Origin: Alphaproteobacteria bacterium
GTDB lineage: Bacteria > Pseudomonadota > Alphaproteobacteria > RS24
Reading direction: 5' to 3'
NCBI GenBank assembly: GCA_022428185.1
Contig: JAKMCZ010000047.1
Coordinates: 1-5,065 of the forward strand
DNA: 5,065 bases
The notes under the pieces were generated by a model. The model saw only the letters and a list, made by a program, of their open reading frames with translations. It had not been told where the DNA came from and did no database searches. Shown here piece by piece: positions 1-5,065 of this stretch. Positions within the stretch are counted from its first letter, which is position 1, and every line of letters starts with the position of its first letter. Made by a program: the position numbers and the translations under genes.

Positions 1-702
1 CTCATAAAGTGCTTGAGGGTCGTTTAACGGAACCCGCACGGGCGCATCGAAATCAGCCAAATCATCAGGATTGCCCTCGCCGACAAGCGGCGTGGTGACA
101 TCAATAACCGCCGAAGCCGATTCCAGACCGGCGACCGGCGCTGATTTTTTCACAAAGCCGATAACCTCAGGCTCAGATGACGATGACGAAATCCCCTGAT
201 TGGCGCGAATAATACCGCCTTCCAGCGCTTGAAAACGAAACTCATTATCCGATGACGCTTTGTCCAGACGCTGCGTCATGGTTTGCACGTCAATCATGAT
301 GCGGTCGGTTTGCGCTTGCAAAAGCCGCAACATTTCCAGCAATTGCGAGAACTGAACGCGCTCGGCAGCAGCGTTGGTGCCGGACACAGAAGCCGCTGCA
401 GCATTTGGCGGTGTTGACCCAAAATCGCCTTGCCCGGACAGCAATCGCGTTTCCAATAAATCAAGCCGTTGTCGAATCTGCTGCGTCTCGGCTAGGCGAT
501 TGCGATTCTGCAATGTTCGCTGCGCCTCCAGCAATTGCTCAAGCTGTGCCAATCGCAATTCAAGCGCATCAACGCGCTCACCGGAGATAGCATCGAGACC
601 GCTATCAGCCGGCGCAAAACTCGGTTGCGCGCGCGGGCCGCTTTGCGCCCAAACAGGGGAAACCAGCGCAAGCACCATCAGCAAGGAAGTAAAAAATTTC
701 AT
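1..702 (-). CDS. cpoB: CpoB/YbgF, Tol-Pal-associated periplasmic coiled-coil/TPR protein (C-terminus cut off by window edge)
   Basis: The frame is open from the ATG at 702-700 to the left edge, giving 234 residues without a stop. A Sec signal peptide is visible (MKFFTSLLMVLALVSPVWA, cleavage after residue 19). A first coiled-coil stretch lies at about 42-90, rich in Leu, Gln and Arg. An Ala/Ser/Pro spacer covers about 91-113. A second helical segment at about 114-163 ends in NEFRFQALEGG, a pattern I associate with alphaproteobacterial YbgF proteins. A low-complexity linker with five serines at 172-176 follows. The visible part ends at DPQALYE, where the family's C-terminal TPR repeats should begin, so the TPR domain is off-window. 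In E. coli, CpoB is periplasmic, binds TolA and coordinates PBP1B-dependent peptidoglycan synthesis with outer-membrane constriction. A weak Shine-Dalgarno (GAG at 711-709, 6-base spacer) supports the start. A terminator lies between it and pal. The identity rests on architecture and position; the exact role in this organism is inferred. Confidence 0.9.
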   Translation of the reverse strand, partial: MKFFTSLLMVLALVSPVWAQSGPRAQPSFAPADSGLDAISGERVDALELRLAQLEQLLEAQRTLQNRNRLAETQQIRQRLDLLETRLLSGQGDFGSTPPNAAAASVSGTNAAAERVQFSQLLEMLRLLQAQTDRIMIDVQTMTQRLDKASSDNEFRFQALEGGIIRANQGISSSSSEPEVIGFVKKSAPVAGLESASAVIDVTTPLVGEGNPDDLADFDAPVRVPLNDPQALYE

Positions 703-743
703 CAGTCACTCTATGCGCGGCAAACTCGGCGAAAAAAAGGCAG

Positions 744-769
744 AAAAAAGGGCACCCGAGGGTGCCCTT
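744..769 (-). terminator. Rho-independent terminator downstream of pal
   Basis: A perfect inverted repeat (AAGGGCACCC at 748-757 and GGGTGCCCTT at 760-769) forms a GC-rich stem. On the minus strand it runs into a T-tract of six (749-744), and a second run of seven T's follows at 738-732. The hairpin starts 18 bases after the pal stop codon. On the plus strand no T-tract follows the hairpin, so it is oriented to stop leftward transcription coming from pal. It lies upstream of cpoB, so cpoB would depend on read-through or its own promoter. Confidence 0.88.
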
Positions 770-787
770 AAAACGCTTTTCAAAAAA

Positions 788-1279
788 CTAGCGAATGGTC
801 ACAACCGAACGACGGTTTTTCGACCAGCAAGCTTCTTCCGAGCACAATGACACCGGACGCTCTTTACCATAAGAAATGGTTTGCAAGCGGCTGCCATTAA
901 CGCCTTCGCTAATCAGATAGTCACGAACCGCATTGGCACGACGTGCGCCCAAAGCAAGGTTGTAGTCGCGTGTGCCGCGCTCATCTGCGTGACCCTCAAT
1001 AATCAGGCTAACACTGGCATTTTGTGCCAACCATTCTGCTTGATTTCTTAAAGTGGCGCGCGCCGAACCGTCCAAATTAGACTGGTCGGTTTGGAAGAAA
1101 ACGCGGTCGCCCACATTTTGCACCAAATACTGTGTGCTTGACGCAGTATTGGTCGACGCCGTTGAAACACTCGTTGACGAAGTATTAGCTGATGGCTGGG
1201 TGGTTGACGCACAACCGGCCAAAGTCAGTCCCGCCACAGCGGCTGAAATTAGAATTTTTGATTTTATCGACTTTCCCAT
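788..1279 (-). CDS. pal: Pal, peptidoglycan-associated outer-membrane lipoprotein
   Basis: The protein has 163 residues, close to the family's usual length. A basic N-terminus (MGKSIKSK) and hydrophobic segment lead to the lipobox LAGC with Cys23 as the lipidation site. A Ser/Thr-rich tether covers about 25-49. The OmpA-like peptidoglycan-binding domain fills about 55-163, with the motif GHADERGTRDYNLALGARR at 96-114. By family knowledge, Asp99 and an Arg of the Arg113/Arg114 pair would contact diaminopimelate. The C-terminal WSKNRRSVV element (152-160) is also typical. Pal anchors the outer membrane to peptidoglycan and is displaced or retained through TolB. The start at 1279 is chosen because GAGGAG lies 6 bases upstream and the signal peptide begins there; a longer in-frame reading from a TTG at 1354 adds 25 unlikely residues. 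Cys146 and Cys151 may form a disulfide (inference). pal lies 116 bases after tolB and is followed by a terminator. Confidence 0.97.
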   Translation of the reverse strand: MGKSIKSKILISAAVAGLTLAGCASTTQPSANTSSTSVSTASTNTASSTQYLVQNVGDRVFFQTDQSNLDGSARATLRNQAEWLAQNASVSLIIEGHADERGTRDYNLALGARRANAVRDYLISEGVNGSRLQTISYGKERPVSLCSEEACWSKNRRSVVTIR

Positions 1280-1285
1280 CGAATG

Positions 1286-1291
1286 CTCCTC
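1286..1291 (-). promoter_or_regulatory. Ribosome binding site of pal
   Basis: GAGGAG on the minus strand lies 6 bases before the ATG at 1279. It is among the strongest Shine-Dalgarno matches in the window and decides the pal start against the upstream in-frame TTG at 1354. Strong translation fits Pal, which is an abundant lipoprotein in studied bacteria. Confidence 0.85.
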
Positions 1292-1299
1292 AATCTGCG

Positions 1300-1314
1300 C
1301 AGGTAGAATACCTG
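1300..1314 (-). repeat. Small hairpin in the pal leader
   Basis: CAGGTA and TACCTG form a perfect 6-bp inverted repeat around a 3-base loop. The hairpin ends 8 bases before the pal Shine-Dalgarno, so it would sit in the 5' leader if transcription starts at the candidate promoter just upstream. It has no T-tract, so it is not a terminator. It could stabilise the mRNA or affect ribosome access, or be an operator dyad or chance; the sequence alone does not decide. Confidence 0.4.
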
Positions 1315-1326
1315 TCCCTCGGTTGT

Positions 1327-1355
1327 AATTTAGCCAAAAACGGCACAAATGCAAA
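1327..1355 (-). promoter_or_regulatory. Candidate sigma70-type promoter for pal
   Basis: In the 116-base AT-rich gap between tolB and pal, the minus strand shows TTTGCA (1355-1350) and TAAATT (1332-1327) separated by 17 bases. Each hexamer matches 4 of 6 consensus positions. Initiation would fall near 1320, giving a leader of about 40 bases. E. coli tol-pal is known to have more than one promoter, but this assignment is inference from a weak match. The gap has no terminator, so read-through from tolB is also expected. Confidence 0.35.
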
Positions 1356-1395
1356 TCAAAGCTCGATTAAACGAATTTGATTACAAAAACATGAC

Positions 1396-2718
1396 TCATC
1401 TAATTAACGGCGACCATGCCGGGTCTGATGCCCAGCCCGGCGTTGAAATCGGTCGCTCGTTATAACCCGTAACGTCCACAGTCCACAAGGTTGGACCTTG
1501 ATCGGCTCCCCGACCTTCTCTGAAAAAGGCAATAACCCTGCCATTTGGCGACCATGCAGGCCCCTCATTATGATAACCCTCGGTCAAAATACGCTCGCCG
1601 CTGCCATCGGTTTTCATCACGCCAATGAGAAAACGCCCTTTCAAAGTCTTGGTGAAAGCAATCAAATCACCGCGTGGTGACCATACCGGCGTTGCATAGC
1701 GACCCTCGCCATAAGAAATCCGACGCACATTCGAGCCGTCAGCCTCCATCACATAAAGCTGTTGCGACCCCATGCGGTCGCTTTCAAACACAACTTGGCT
1801 GCCATCGGGTGCATAGCAGGGCGCGGTATCAATCGCCAAAGATGAAGTCAGGCGACGGGTTTCGCGGGTTCGCAAATCCATCGTGTAAATATTGGAATTA
1901 CCATTGCGTTCCAAACTCATAATGATTTTTTGCCCGTCAGGTGAAAAACGCGGTGCAAAAGTCATGCCCGGAAAATCACCCACAACTTCCTGCTGACCGG
2001 TTTCAATATTCAGCAAATAAACGCGCGGCTTGTTGCGGTAATAAGAAAGATAAGTAATTTCCTGCGCCGTCGGGCTGAAGCGCGGTGTCAGAGCCAGCGC
2101 ACTGCCCCGCGTCAACTCGCTTTGGGCAAAACCGTCTTGGTCCATAATCGCCAATTTTTTGACGCGATTGTTTTTCGGGCCCGATTCCGAGACATAGACA
2201 ATCCGCGTATCGAAATAGCCGGTCTCGCCGGTCAAGCGTTCATAAATCGCATCAGCGACCAGATGGCCGATGCGCCGCCAGTTCTCCGGCGTGGTAAAAA
2301 ATTGCAGTCCGGCCATTTGTTCTTCGGCCACCACATCCCACAAACGAAATTCGACCAGCAAACGACCATCGCTGTGCTGCACGGCACGGCCTGTGACCAA
2401 AGCCAGCGCATTAATCACCCGCCAATCGGCAAAGCGTGGGCGCACATTGACGCCAATTTCGGTTTCAATAAACGCCTCGCGGTCGACCGGACGAAACAGA
2501 CCCGAACGCTCGAGGTCAGCGACAATCACTGTCGCCAATTCCTGCCCGATTGCGCTATCGCCGGAAAAATCCAGCACCGCTATGGGCAGCGGCTCGACAT
2601 TGCCCTGAGTAATGTCGATTTTCAGCGCGGCGGTTGCAAAACCGGGCAGACAAGCCAGCAGCAATAAAGCCGAAGCAAATCGCCCTACCGAATGAGAGAA
2701 AAGAGAAAAAGCGTTCAT
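1396..2718 (-). CDS. tolB: TolB, periplasmic beta-propeller protein of the Tol-Pal system
   Basis: The protein has 440 residues, close to the usual TolB length. A Sec signal peptide ends at GFATA (cleavage after about residue 30), so mature TolB would start at [10 protein letters not shown]. This N-terminal arm is the segment that contacts TolA in E. coli. An alpha/beta N-terminal domain (about 31-165) includes PLPIAVLDF and the [19 protein letters not shown] region. A C-terminal propeller follows, built from PD40/WD40-like repeats: [11 protein letters not shown] at 258-268, [12 protein letters not shown] at 302-313, [10 protein letters not shown] at 346-355, [10 protein letters not shown] at 389-398, and a final AWSPLIR that closes the barrel. 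TolB sits between TolA and Pal and competes with peptidoglycan for Pal. AGGAGG 5 bases upstream supports the start. The gene begins 14 bases after tolA, so it is probably co-transcribed with it. Nothing is truncated or missing. Confidence 0.98.
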   Translation of the reverse strand: MNAFSLFSHSVGRFASALLLLACLPGFATAALKIDITQGNVEPLPIAVLDFSGDSAIGQELATVIVADLERSGLFRPVDREAFIETEIGVNVRPRFADWRVINALALVTGRAVQHSDGRLLVEFRLWDVVAEEQMAGLQFFTTPENWRRIGHLVADAIYERLTGETGYFDTRIVYVSESGPKNNRVKKLAIMDQDGFAQSELTRGSALALTPRFSPTAQEITYLSYYRNKPRVYLLNIETGQQEVVGDFPGMTFAPRFSPDGQKIIMSLERNGNSNIYTMDLRTRETRRLTSSLAIDTAPCYAPDGSQVVFESDRMGSQQLYVMEADGSNVRRISYGEGRYATPVWSPRGDLIAFTKTLKGRFLIGVMKTDGSGERILTEGYHNEGPAWSPNGRVIAFFREGRGADQGPTLWTVDVTGYNERPISTPGWASDPAWSPLIR

Positions 2719-2723
2719 TGGGG

Positions 2724-2729
2724 CCTCCT
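2724..2729 (-). promoter_or_regulatory. Ribosome binding site of tolB
   Basis: A full AGGAGG lies on the minus strand 5 bases before the tolB ATG, within the 14-base tolA-tolB gap. Together with the signal peptide that starts there, it fixes the start at 2718. Confidence 0.85.
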
Positions 2730-2732
2730 GCC

Positions 2733-3530
2733 CTAACCACCCAGCATTGTGCGCGGGTCGAAGGTTAACTCAATATTGCGCCAGCTGGCATATTTTTCTG
2801 ACGGCATGGCGAAAGGTTGGCAGCGCCTAATGGCGCGCAACACGCTCTCCGCCGCTGCGCGAAAAAACGGGTCTCCCAACATGCGCCGATTGACGACCAC
2901 GGGTCCGGCCGATATTGCACCCGAAGGGGTTAAGGAAAGACGAACCCGCACCACTAAATTTTCAGCTTGTTTGGCTCCCGCCGGTGGCGACCAGCAGCGC
3001 CGCATTTGCGCGCGAAACGCATCAACCTCATTCAAGGTCAGTTTTTCAGCCCCGCTCAAACCGCTTTCAGTTTTTTGACTGCCACTATCGATTACTTCTT
3101 GGTCGGGGGTTTTGTTCAGCAAAGCCTGCACGCGGCCAATATCGAGCAGCGGTTTCGGTTTTACCAAAGGGCGCGCCAATGGTGACGGTGTCTCAACACG
3201 AAAGCGAGAGTCTTCGGGAACGGCTTTTTGTGTCGTCTCGCCTTCATCTTGCGCCTTATCGCGTGCATCGGGCAGTGGCATGGCATCTGGCGGTGCAGCG
3301 GCGGGGGCGTTGGTTTGTTCATGCGCTGTCGGCTCCTGCCGACGGTCGGCCTTATCGGGCATGGTGGTTTCCTCAACCAAGCGCGTAAATTGATCAATGG
3401 TGATGATTTCAATCGGCAGACTTTGGTCGGTAAGGCGCGCCTGATTGAGCATTGGTGTCCAAAAGCCGATGAAAAATATCAATCCGGCATGCAGAGCGAT
3501 TGAGGCCAAAAGATTGGGCGCGTTGGACAT
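2733..3530 (-). CDS. tolA: TolA, inner-membrane-anchored energy-transducing protein (short form)
   Basis: The protein has 265 residues against about 420 in E. coli. One membrane segment at about 7-25 contains Ser10 and His14 in the S-x3-H spacing that TolA/TonB proteins use to contact the TolQR (ExbBD) motor. The middle region (about 30-165) is Pro-, Ala- and charge-rich ([29 protein letters not shown]) and lacks the long Ala/Lys/Glu helix of enterobacterial TolA. The C-terminal domain (about 165-262) is TonB-like: [17 protein letters not shown], then [15 protein letters not shown], then [19 protein letters not shown] and a last strand NIELTFDP. Cys179 and Cys237 could pair. The gene starts 5 bases after tolR with only GGAG (3545-3542) 11 bases upstream, which suggests translational coupling. 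Family alone might read as 'TonB family protein', but position between tolR and tolB identifies it as TolA. Confidence 0.94.
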   Translation of the reverse strand: MSNAPNLLASIALHAGLIFFIGFWTPMLNQARLTDQSLPIEIITIDQFTRLVEETTMPDKADRRQEPTAHEQTNAPAAAPPDAMPLPDARDKAQDEGETTQKAVPEDSRFRVETPSPLARPLVKPKPLLDIGRVQALLNKTPDQEVIDSGSQKTESGLSGAEKLTLNEVDAFRAQMRRCWSPPAGAKQAENLVVRVRLSLTPSGAISAGPVVVNRRMLGDPFFRAAAESVLRAIRRCQPFAMPSEKYASWRNIELTFDPRTMLGG

Positions 3531-3535
3531 TCGGC

Positions 3536-3970
3536 TCAGCGCTCCGTTGTCTCAGTGACCAGTGCGACGCGGGCAAAACCGGCAGCGCTGATTTCTGACA
3601 CCACATTCGCCACCAAACCGTAATTAACCGACTTATCGCCGCGCACATAAATGCGTTGGTCATAACCCTCACCGGCAATCGCCTTCAGACGCGGCACCAG
3701 CATGGCTCTTTGAATTTGCGTTTCCTGCAAAAACACATCACCATCTTTATTGATTGAAATCGCCAACGGCGCGTCATCGCCACGCAAAGCCTGTGCGCCG
3801 GTTTTCGGCAAATTGACCGGCACGCCGACAGTCAAGAGCGGCGCAGCGACCATGAACACAATCAACAAAACCAGCATGACATCGACCATAGGCGTGACAT
3901 TAATCTCCGACATGGGCTGATAATGTCTGCGGCGGCGTGATGCGTGTTGCGAAGGCGATGAAAAAGCCAA
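3536..3970 (-). CDS. tolR: TolR, ExbD/TolR-family stator subunit (TTG start)
   Basis: The protein has 144 residues, normal for TolR. A cytoplasmic Arg-rich tail (RRRRH at 12-16) is followed by SEINVTPMVDVMLVLLIVF. The single membrane helix spans about 27-47 and contains Asp30, which corresponds to the proton-path aspartate of E. coli TolR (Asp23). A periplasmic domain covers about 60-138, including IYVRGDKSVNYG. TolR and TolQ form the proton-driven motor that powers TolA. The start is taken as TTG at 3970-3968, 5 bases after the tolQ stop, with AGG 4 bases and GGGGG 9 bases upstream. No ATG lies in frame before Met20 (3913). Starting there would leave only 9 residues before Asp30, remove the basic tail, and have no Shine-Dalgarno. 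The identity is certain; the start is likely but not proven. Confidence 0.96.
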   Translation of the reverse strand: MAFSSPSQHASRRRRHYQPMSEINVTPMVDVMLVLLIVFMVAAPLLTVGVPVNLPKTGAQALRGDDAPLAISINKDGDVFLQETQIQRAMLVPRLKAIAGEGYDQRIYVRGDKSVNYGLVANVVSEISAAGFARVALVTETTER

Positions 3971-3975
3971 CAGAC

Positions 3976-4692
3976 CTAACCCCCGCTCTTTTGACTTTGG
4001 CGGGCAATCAGATTGATGAAATCATCGGCGAAATGGTCAAGGCGTGCCGAGAAACGCTGAACTGAAGCAGCGCAAGCATTATAAGCGACCACGGCGGGAA
4101 TAGCCGCCAAAAGCCCCAAACCGGTGGCAAACAAGGCCTCGGCAATACCCGGTGCGACGACAGCCAGATTGGTATCGCGGCTCATCGCAATCGCCTGAAA
4201 GCTGTTCATAATGCCCCAAACCGTGCCGAATAATCCGACAAAAGGCGAAACCGACCCAACGGTTGCGAGAAATAATAATCGGCTCTCCAGCGCTTCCATT
4301 TCGCGCGCTACAGCATTGGTCAGCGCGCGTTCGATGGAAGGAATAATGCCCATCGCATCAGATTTACGACGCGTGCCGTCGTGACCCGCCCATTCGCGCA
4401 TGGCGGCATTGAACACGCGCACCGATGGCGTAACCGAGCCCGAGGCTGATTGACGATAAATATTTTGTAAGGTCTCACCCGACCAGAACAAGGCTTCAAA
4501 CTCGTCCGCCTCGCGACCAATGCGGCGATAGGTCAGCGTCTTCTCAATGATAATCGACCAGCTTAATACCGATGCGAAAATCAGTCCTATCATCACCAGC
4601 TTGACGACAATATCGGCTCGAATAAATAAAGCCCAAAGCGAAAAATCACTGGTGGCGAGTTGCGCTGCCTGTTCGATGGTTACTGTTTCCAT
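3976..4692 (-). CDS. tolQ: TolQ, MotA/TolQ/ExbB proton-channel stator subunit
   Basis: The protein has 238 residues, the usual TolQ length. Three membrane segments are visible: about 27-48 (VVKLVMIGLIFASVLSWSII), about 140-162 (LATVGSVSPFVGLFGTVWGI) and about 177-203 (VVAPGIAEALFATGLGLLAA). A cytoplasmic loop lies between the first two. Thr157 (in GLFGT) and Thr190 (in LFAT) correspond by alignment and their 33-residue spacing to the E. coli channel residues Thr145 and Thr178. TolQ forms the pentameric channel around TolR and passes proton motive force to TolA. The ATG at 4692 is preceded by GAGAG (4704-4700) at 7 bases, and the N-terminus DFSLWALFIRADIVVKLVM is typical of alphaproteobacterial TolQ. 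It lies 71 bases after ybgC and 5 bases before tolR. The paralogue ExbB is less likely because of the tolR-tolA-tolB-pal context. Confidence 0.97.
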   Translation of the reverse strand: METVTIEQAAQLATSDFSLWALFIRADIVVKLVMIGLIFASVLSWSIIIEKTLTYRRIGREADEFEALFWSGETLQNIYRQSASGSVTPSVRVFNAAMREWAGHDGTRRKSDAMGIIPSIERALTNAVAREMEALESRLLFLATVGSVSPFVGLFGTVWGIMNSFQAIAMSRDTNLAVVAPGIAEALFATGLGLLAAIPAVVAYNACAASVQRFSARLDHFADDFINLIARQSQKSGG

Positions 4693-4732
4693 AAATATGC
4701 TCTCAATCTCGGTGTTCTTCTATGGGGCAATT

Positions 4733-4750
4733 GTGACCAAACTTTGTCAC
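4733..4750. repeat. Short inverted repeat in the ybgC-tolQ gap
   Basis: GTGAC (4733-4737) and GTCAC (4746-4750) form a perfect 5-bp dyad around 8 bases, in the 71-base AT-rich gap before tolQ. It has no T-tract at the right place for a terminator of minus-strand transcription. GTGACA on the minus strand resembles a -35 box, but no good -10 lies at 16-18 bases. It may be a protein-binding dyad or chance. Confidence 0.25.
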
Positions 4751-4763
4751 TATTTTTAGCCGG

Positions 4764-5065
4764 TTAGGCGGTTTCACCCAGAAATGCGGCGCCCAAATGC
4801 GGCTCTAGTTTTGCCGCTACCTGTTTCGGCATGCGACGCGGTCGCCCGTCCATATCCACAATGGCCGCCAGCACATGCGCCTGCCACACTGTCGCGCCGT
4901 GGCGCGATACGCGCTGCTCGGCCACCAGACGGGCACCGCGCAACTCGGTAAATGCCGTTTCGACCAGCAGCACATCTTCAACCCGCGCAGGAACAACAAG
5001 ATCCATTTCCATATGCCCGACAACAAATGCCCAAGGCGGTTCATGGTCGAGCAAGTCATGGTGCG
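4764..5065 (-). CDS. ybgC: YbgC-type acyl-CoA thioesterase, hotdog fold (N-terminus cut off by window edge)
   Basis: The C-terminal 99 residues are visible, ending at TAA (4766-4764); the frame is open to the right edge. The first visible residues are HHDLLDHEPPWAFVVGHMEM. The following DLVVPARVEDVLLVETAFTE and LRGARLVAEQRV match the central strands of the YbgC/FcbB 4-hydroxybenzoyl-CoA-thioesterase-like family, compared from memory with E. coli YbgC (the AFVV, APARLDDML and MRGTSLV elements). RPRRMPKQVAAKLEPHL is the usual C-terminal tail. The catalytic Asp near residue 18 and the rest of the N-terminus lie outside the window, so activity cannot be judged. YbgC is a cytoplasmic thioesterase encoded first in many tol-pal operons; E. 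coli YbgC hydrolyses acyl-CoA esters and has been linked to phospholipid metabolism. Apparent starts near 5054 and 5059 are not real: the first is a TTG inside the family domain, the second an ATG in another frame. Confidence 0.93.
   Translation of the reverse strand, partial: HHDLLDHEPPWAFVVGHMEMDLVVPARVEDVLLVETAFTELRGARLVAEQRVSRHGATVWQAHVLAAIVDMDGRPRRMPKQVAAKLEPHLGAAFLGETA

Noticed and set aside
374..850. Plus-strand open frames opposite cpoB and pal
   Set aside because: They lie antisense to well-supported genes, overlap each other in different frames, and encode low-complexity Ser/Arg/Cys-rich products with no recognisable domain.
1280..1354. Extended 188-residue Pal starting at a TTG at 1354
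   Set aside because: It adds 25 residues before a textbook lipoprotein signal peptide, and the ATG at 1279 has GAGGAG at 6 bases. The added stretch overlaps the candidate promoter and the leader hairpin.
2122..2667. 181-residue plus-strand open frame opposite tolB
   Set aside because: It is fully antisense to the conserved N-terminal half of tolB, with no family features.
2749..3503. Several overlapping plus-strand frames opposite tolA
   Set aside because: They are a by-product of the Pro/Ala/charged codons of the tolA linker; no ribosome binding site pattern or recognisable protein supports them.
4738..4763. Possible terminator after ybgC
   Set aside because: The dyad at 4733-4750 has only 5 bp and no T-tract follows it on the minus strand, so read-through into tolQ is more likely.
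4817..5059. ATG-initiated minus-strand frame overlapping ybgC
   Set aside because: It is out of frame with the recognisable YbgC sequence and its Trp/Cys/Arg-rich product matches nothing known to me.
1..5065. A previously undescribed system, mobile element or CRISPR array
   Set aside because: Every gene belongs to the known tol-pal cluster in its usual order. No direct-repeat arrays, transposase-like frames, tRNA or rRNA sequences were seen on either strand.

Overview
The window carries a bacterial tol-pal (Tol-Pal envelope) gene cluster. Every gene is on the minus strand, so transcription runs from high to low coordinates. The order is ybgC (5' end cut by the right edge), tolQ, tolR, tolA, tolB, pal and cpoB/ybgF (3' end cut by the left edge). 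This is the conserved proteobacterial order. Several features point to an alphaproteobacterium: the TolB propeller wording ([18 protein letters not shown]), TolR's arginine-rich N-terminus followed by MSEINVTPMVDVMLVLL, a short TolA with a TonB-like C-terminus, and the CpoB motif NEFRFQALEGG. I cannot name a genus from the sequence. Base composition looks moderate, and AT-rich only in the gaps between genes.

Layout from the right edge: the last 99 residues of an acyl-CoA thioesterase (YbgC) end at 4764. A 71-base gap with a small inverted repeat follows. The inner-membrane motor genes tolQ (4692-3976), tolR (3970-3536) and tolA (3530-2733) come next with 5-base gaps, then tolB (2718-1396) after 14 bases, which indicates one transcript. 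A 116-base gap separates tolB from pal (1279-788). It holds a candidate promoter, a leader hairpin and a strong ribosome binding site. A convincing intrinsic terminator (769-744) follows pal, and cpoB begins at 702 and runs off the left edge.

How the genes work together, from what is known of the families: TolQ and TolR form a proton-driven stator in the inner membrane. It energises TolA, which spans the periplasm. TolA acts on periplasmic TolB and so controls the pool of the outer-membrane lipoprotein Pal, which binds peptidoglycan at the division site. CpoB links this system to septal peptidoglycan synthesis. YbgC is a cytoplasmic thioesterase of the same cluster.

No unknown system is visible. 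Coding sequence accounts for nearly the whole window, and no stretch over 300 bases lacks a gene. There is no sign of mobile elements, CRISPR, tRNA or rRNA. The points worth a second look are regulatory (terminator before cpoB, possible own promoter and leader hairpin for pal), the TTG start of tolR, and cysteine pairs in TolA and Pal.
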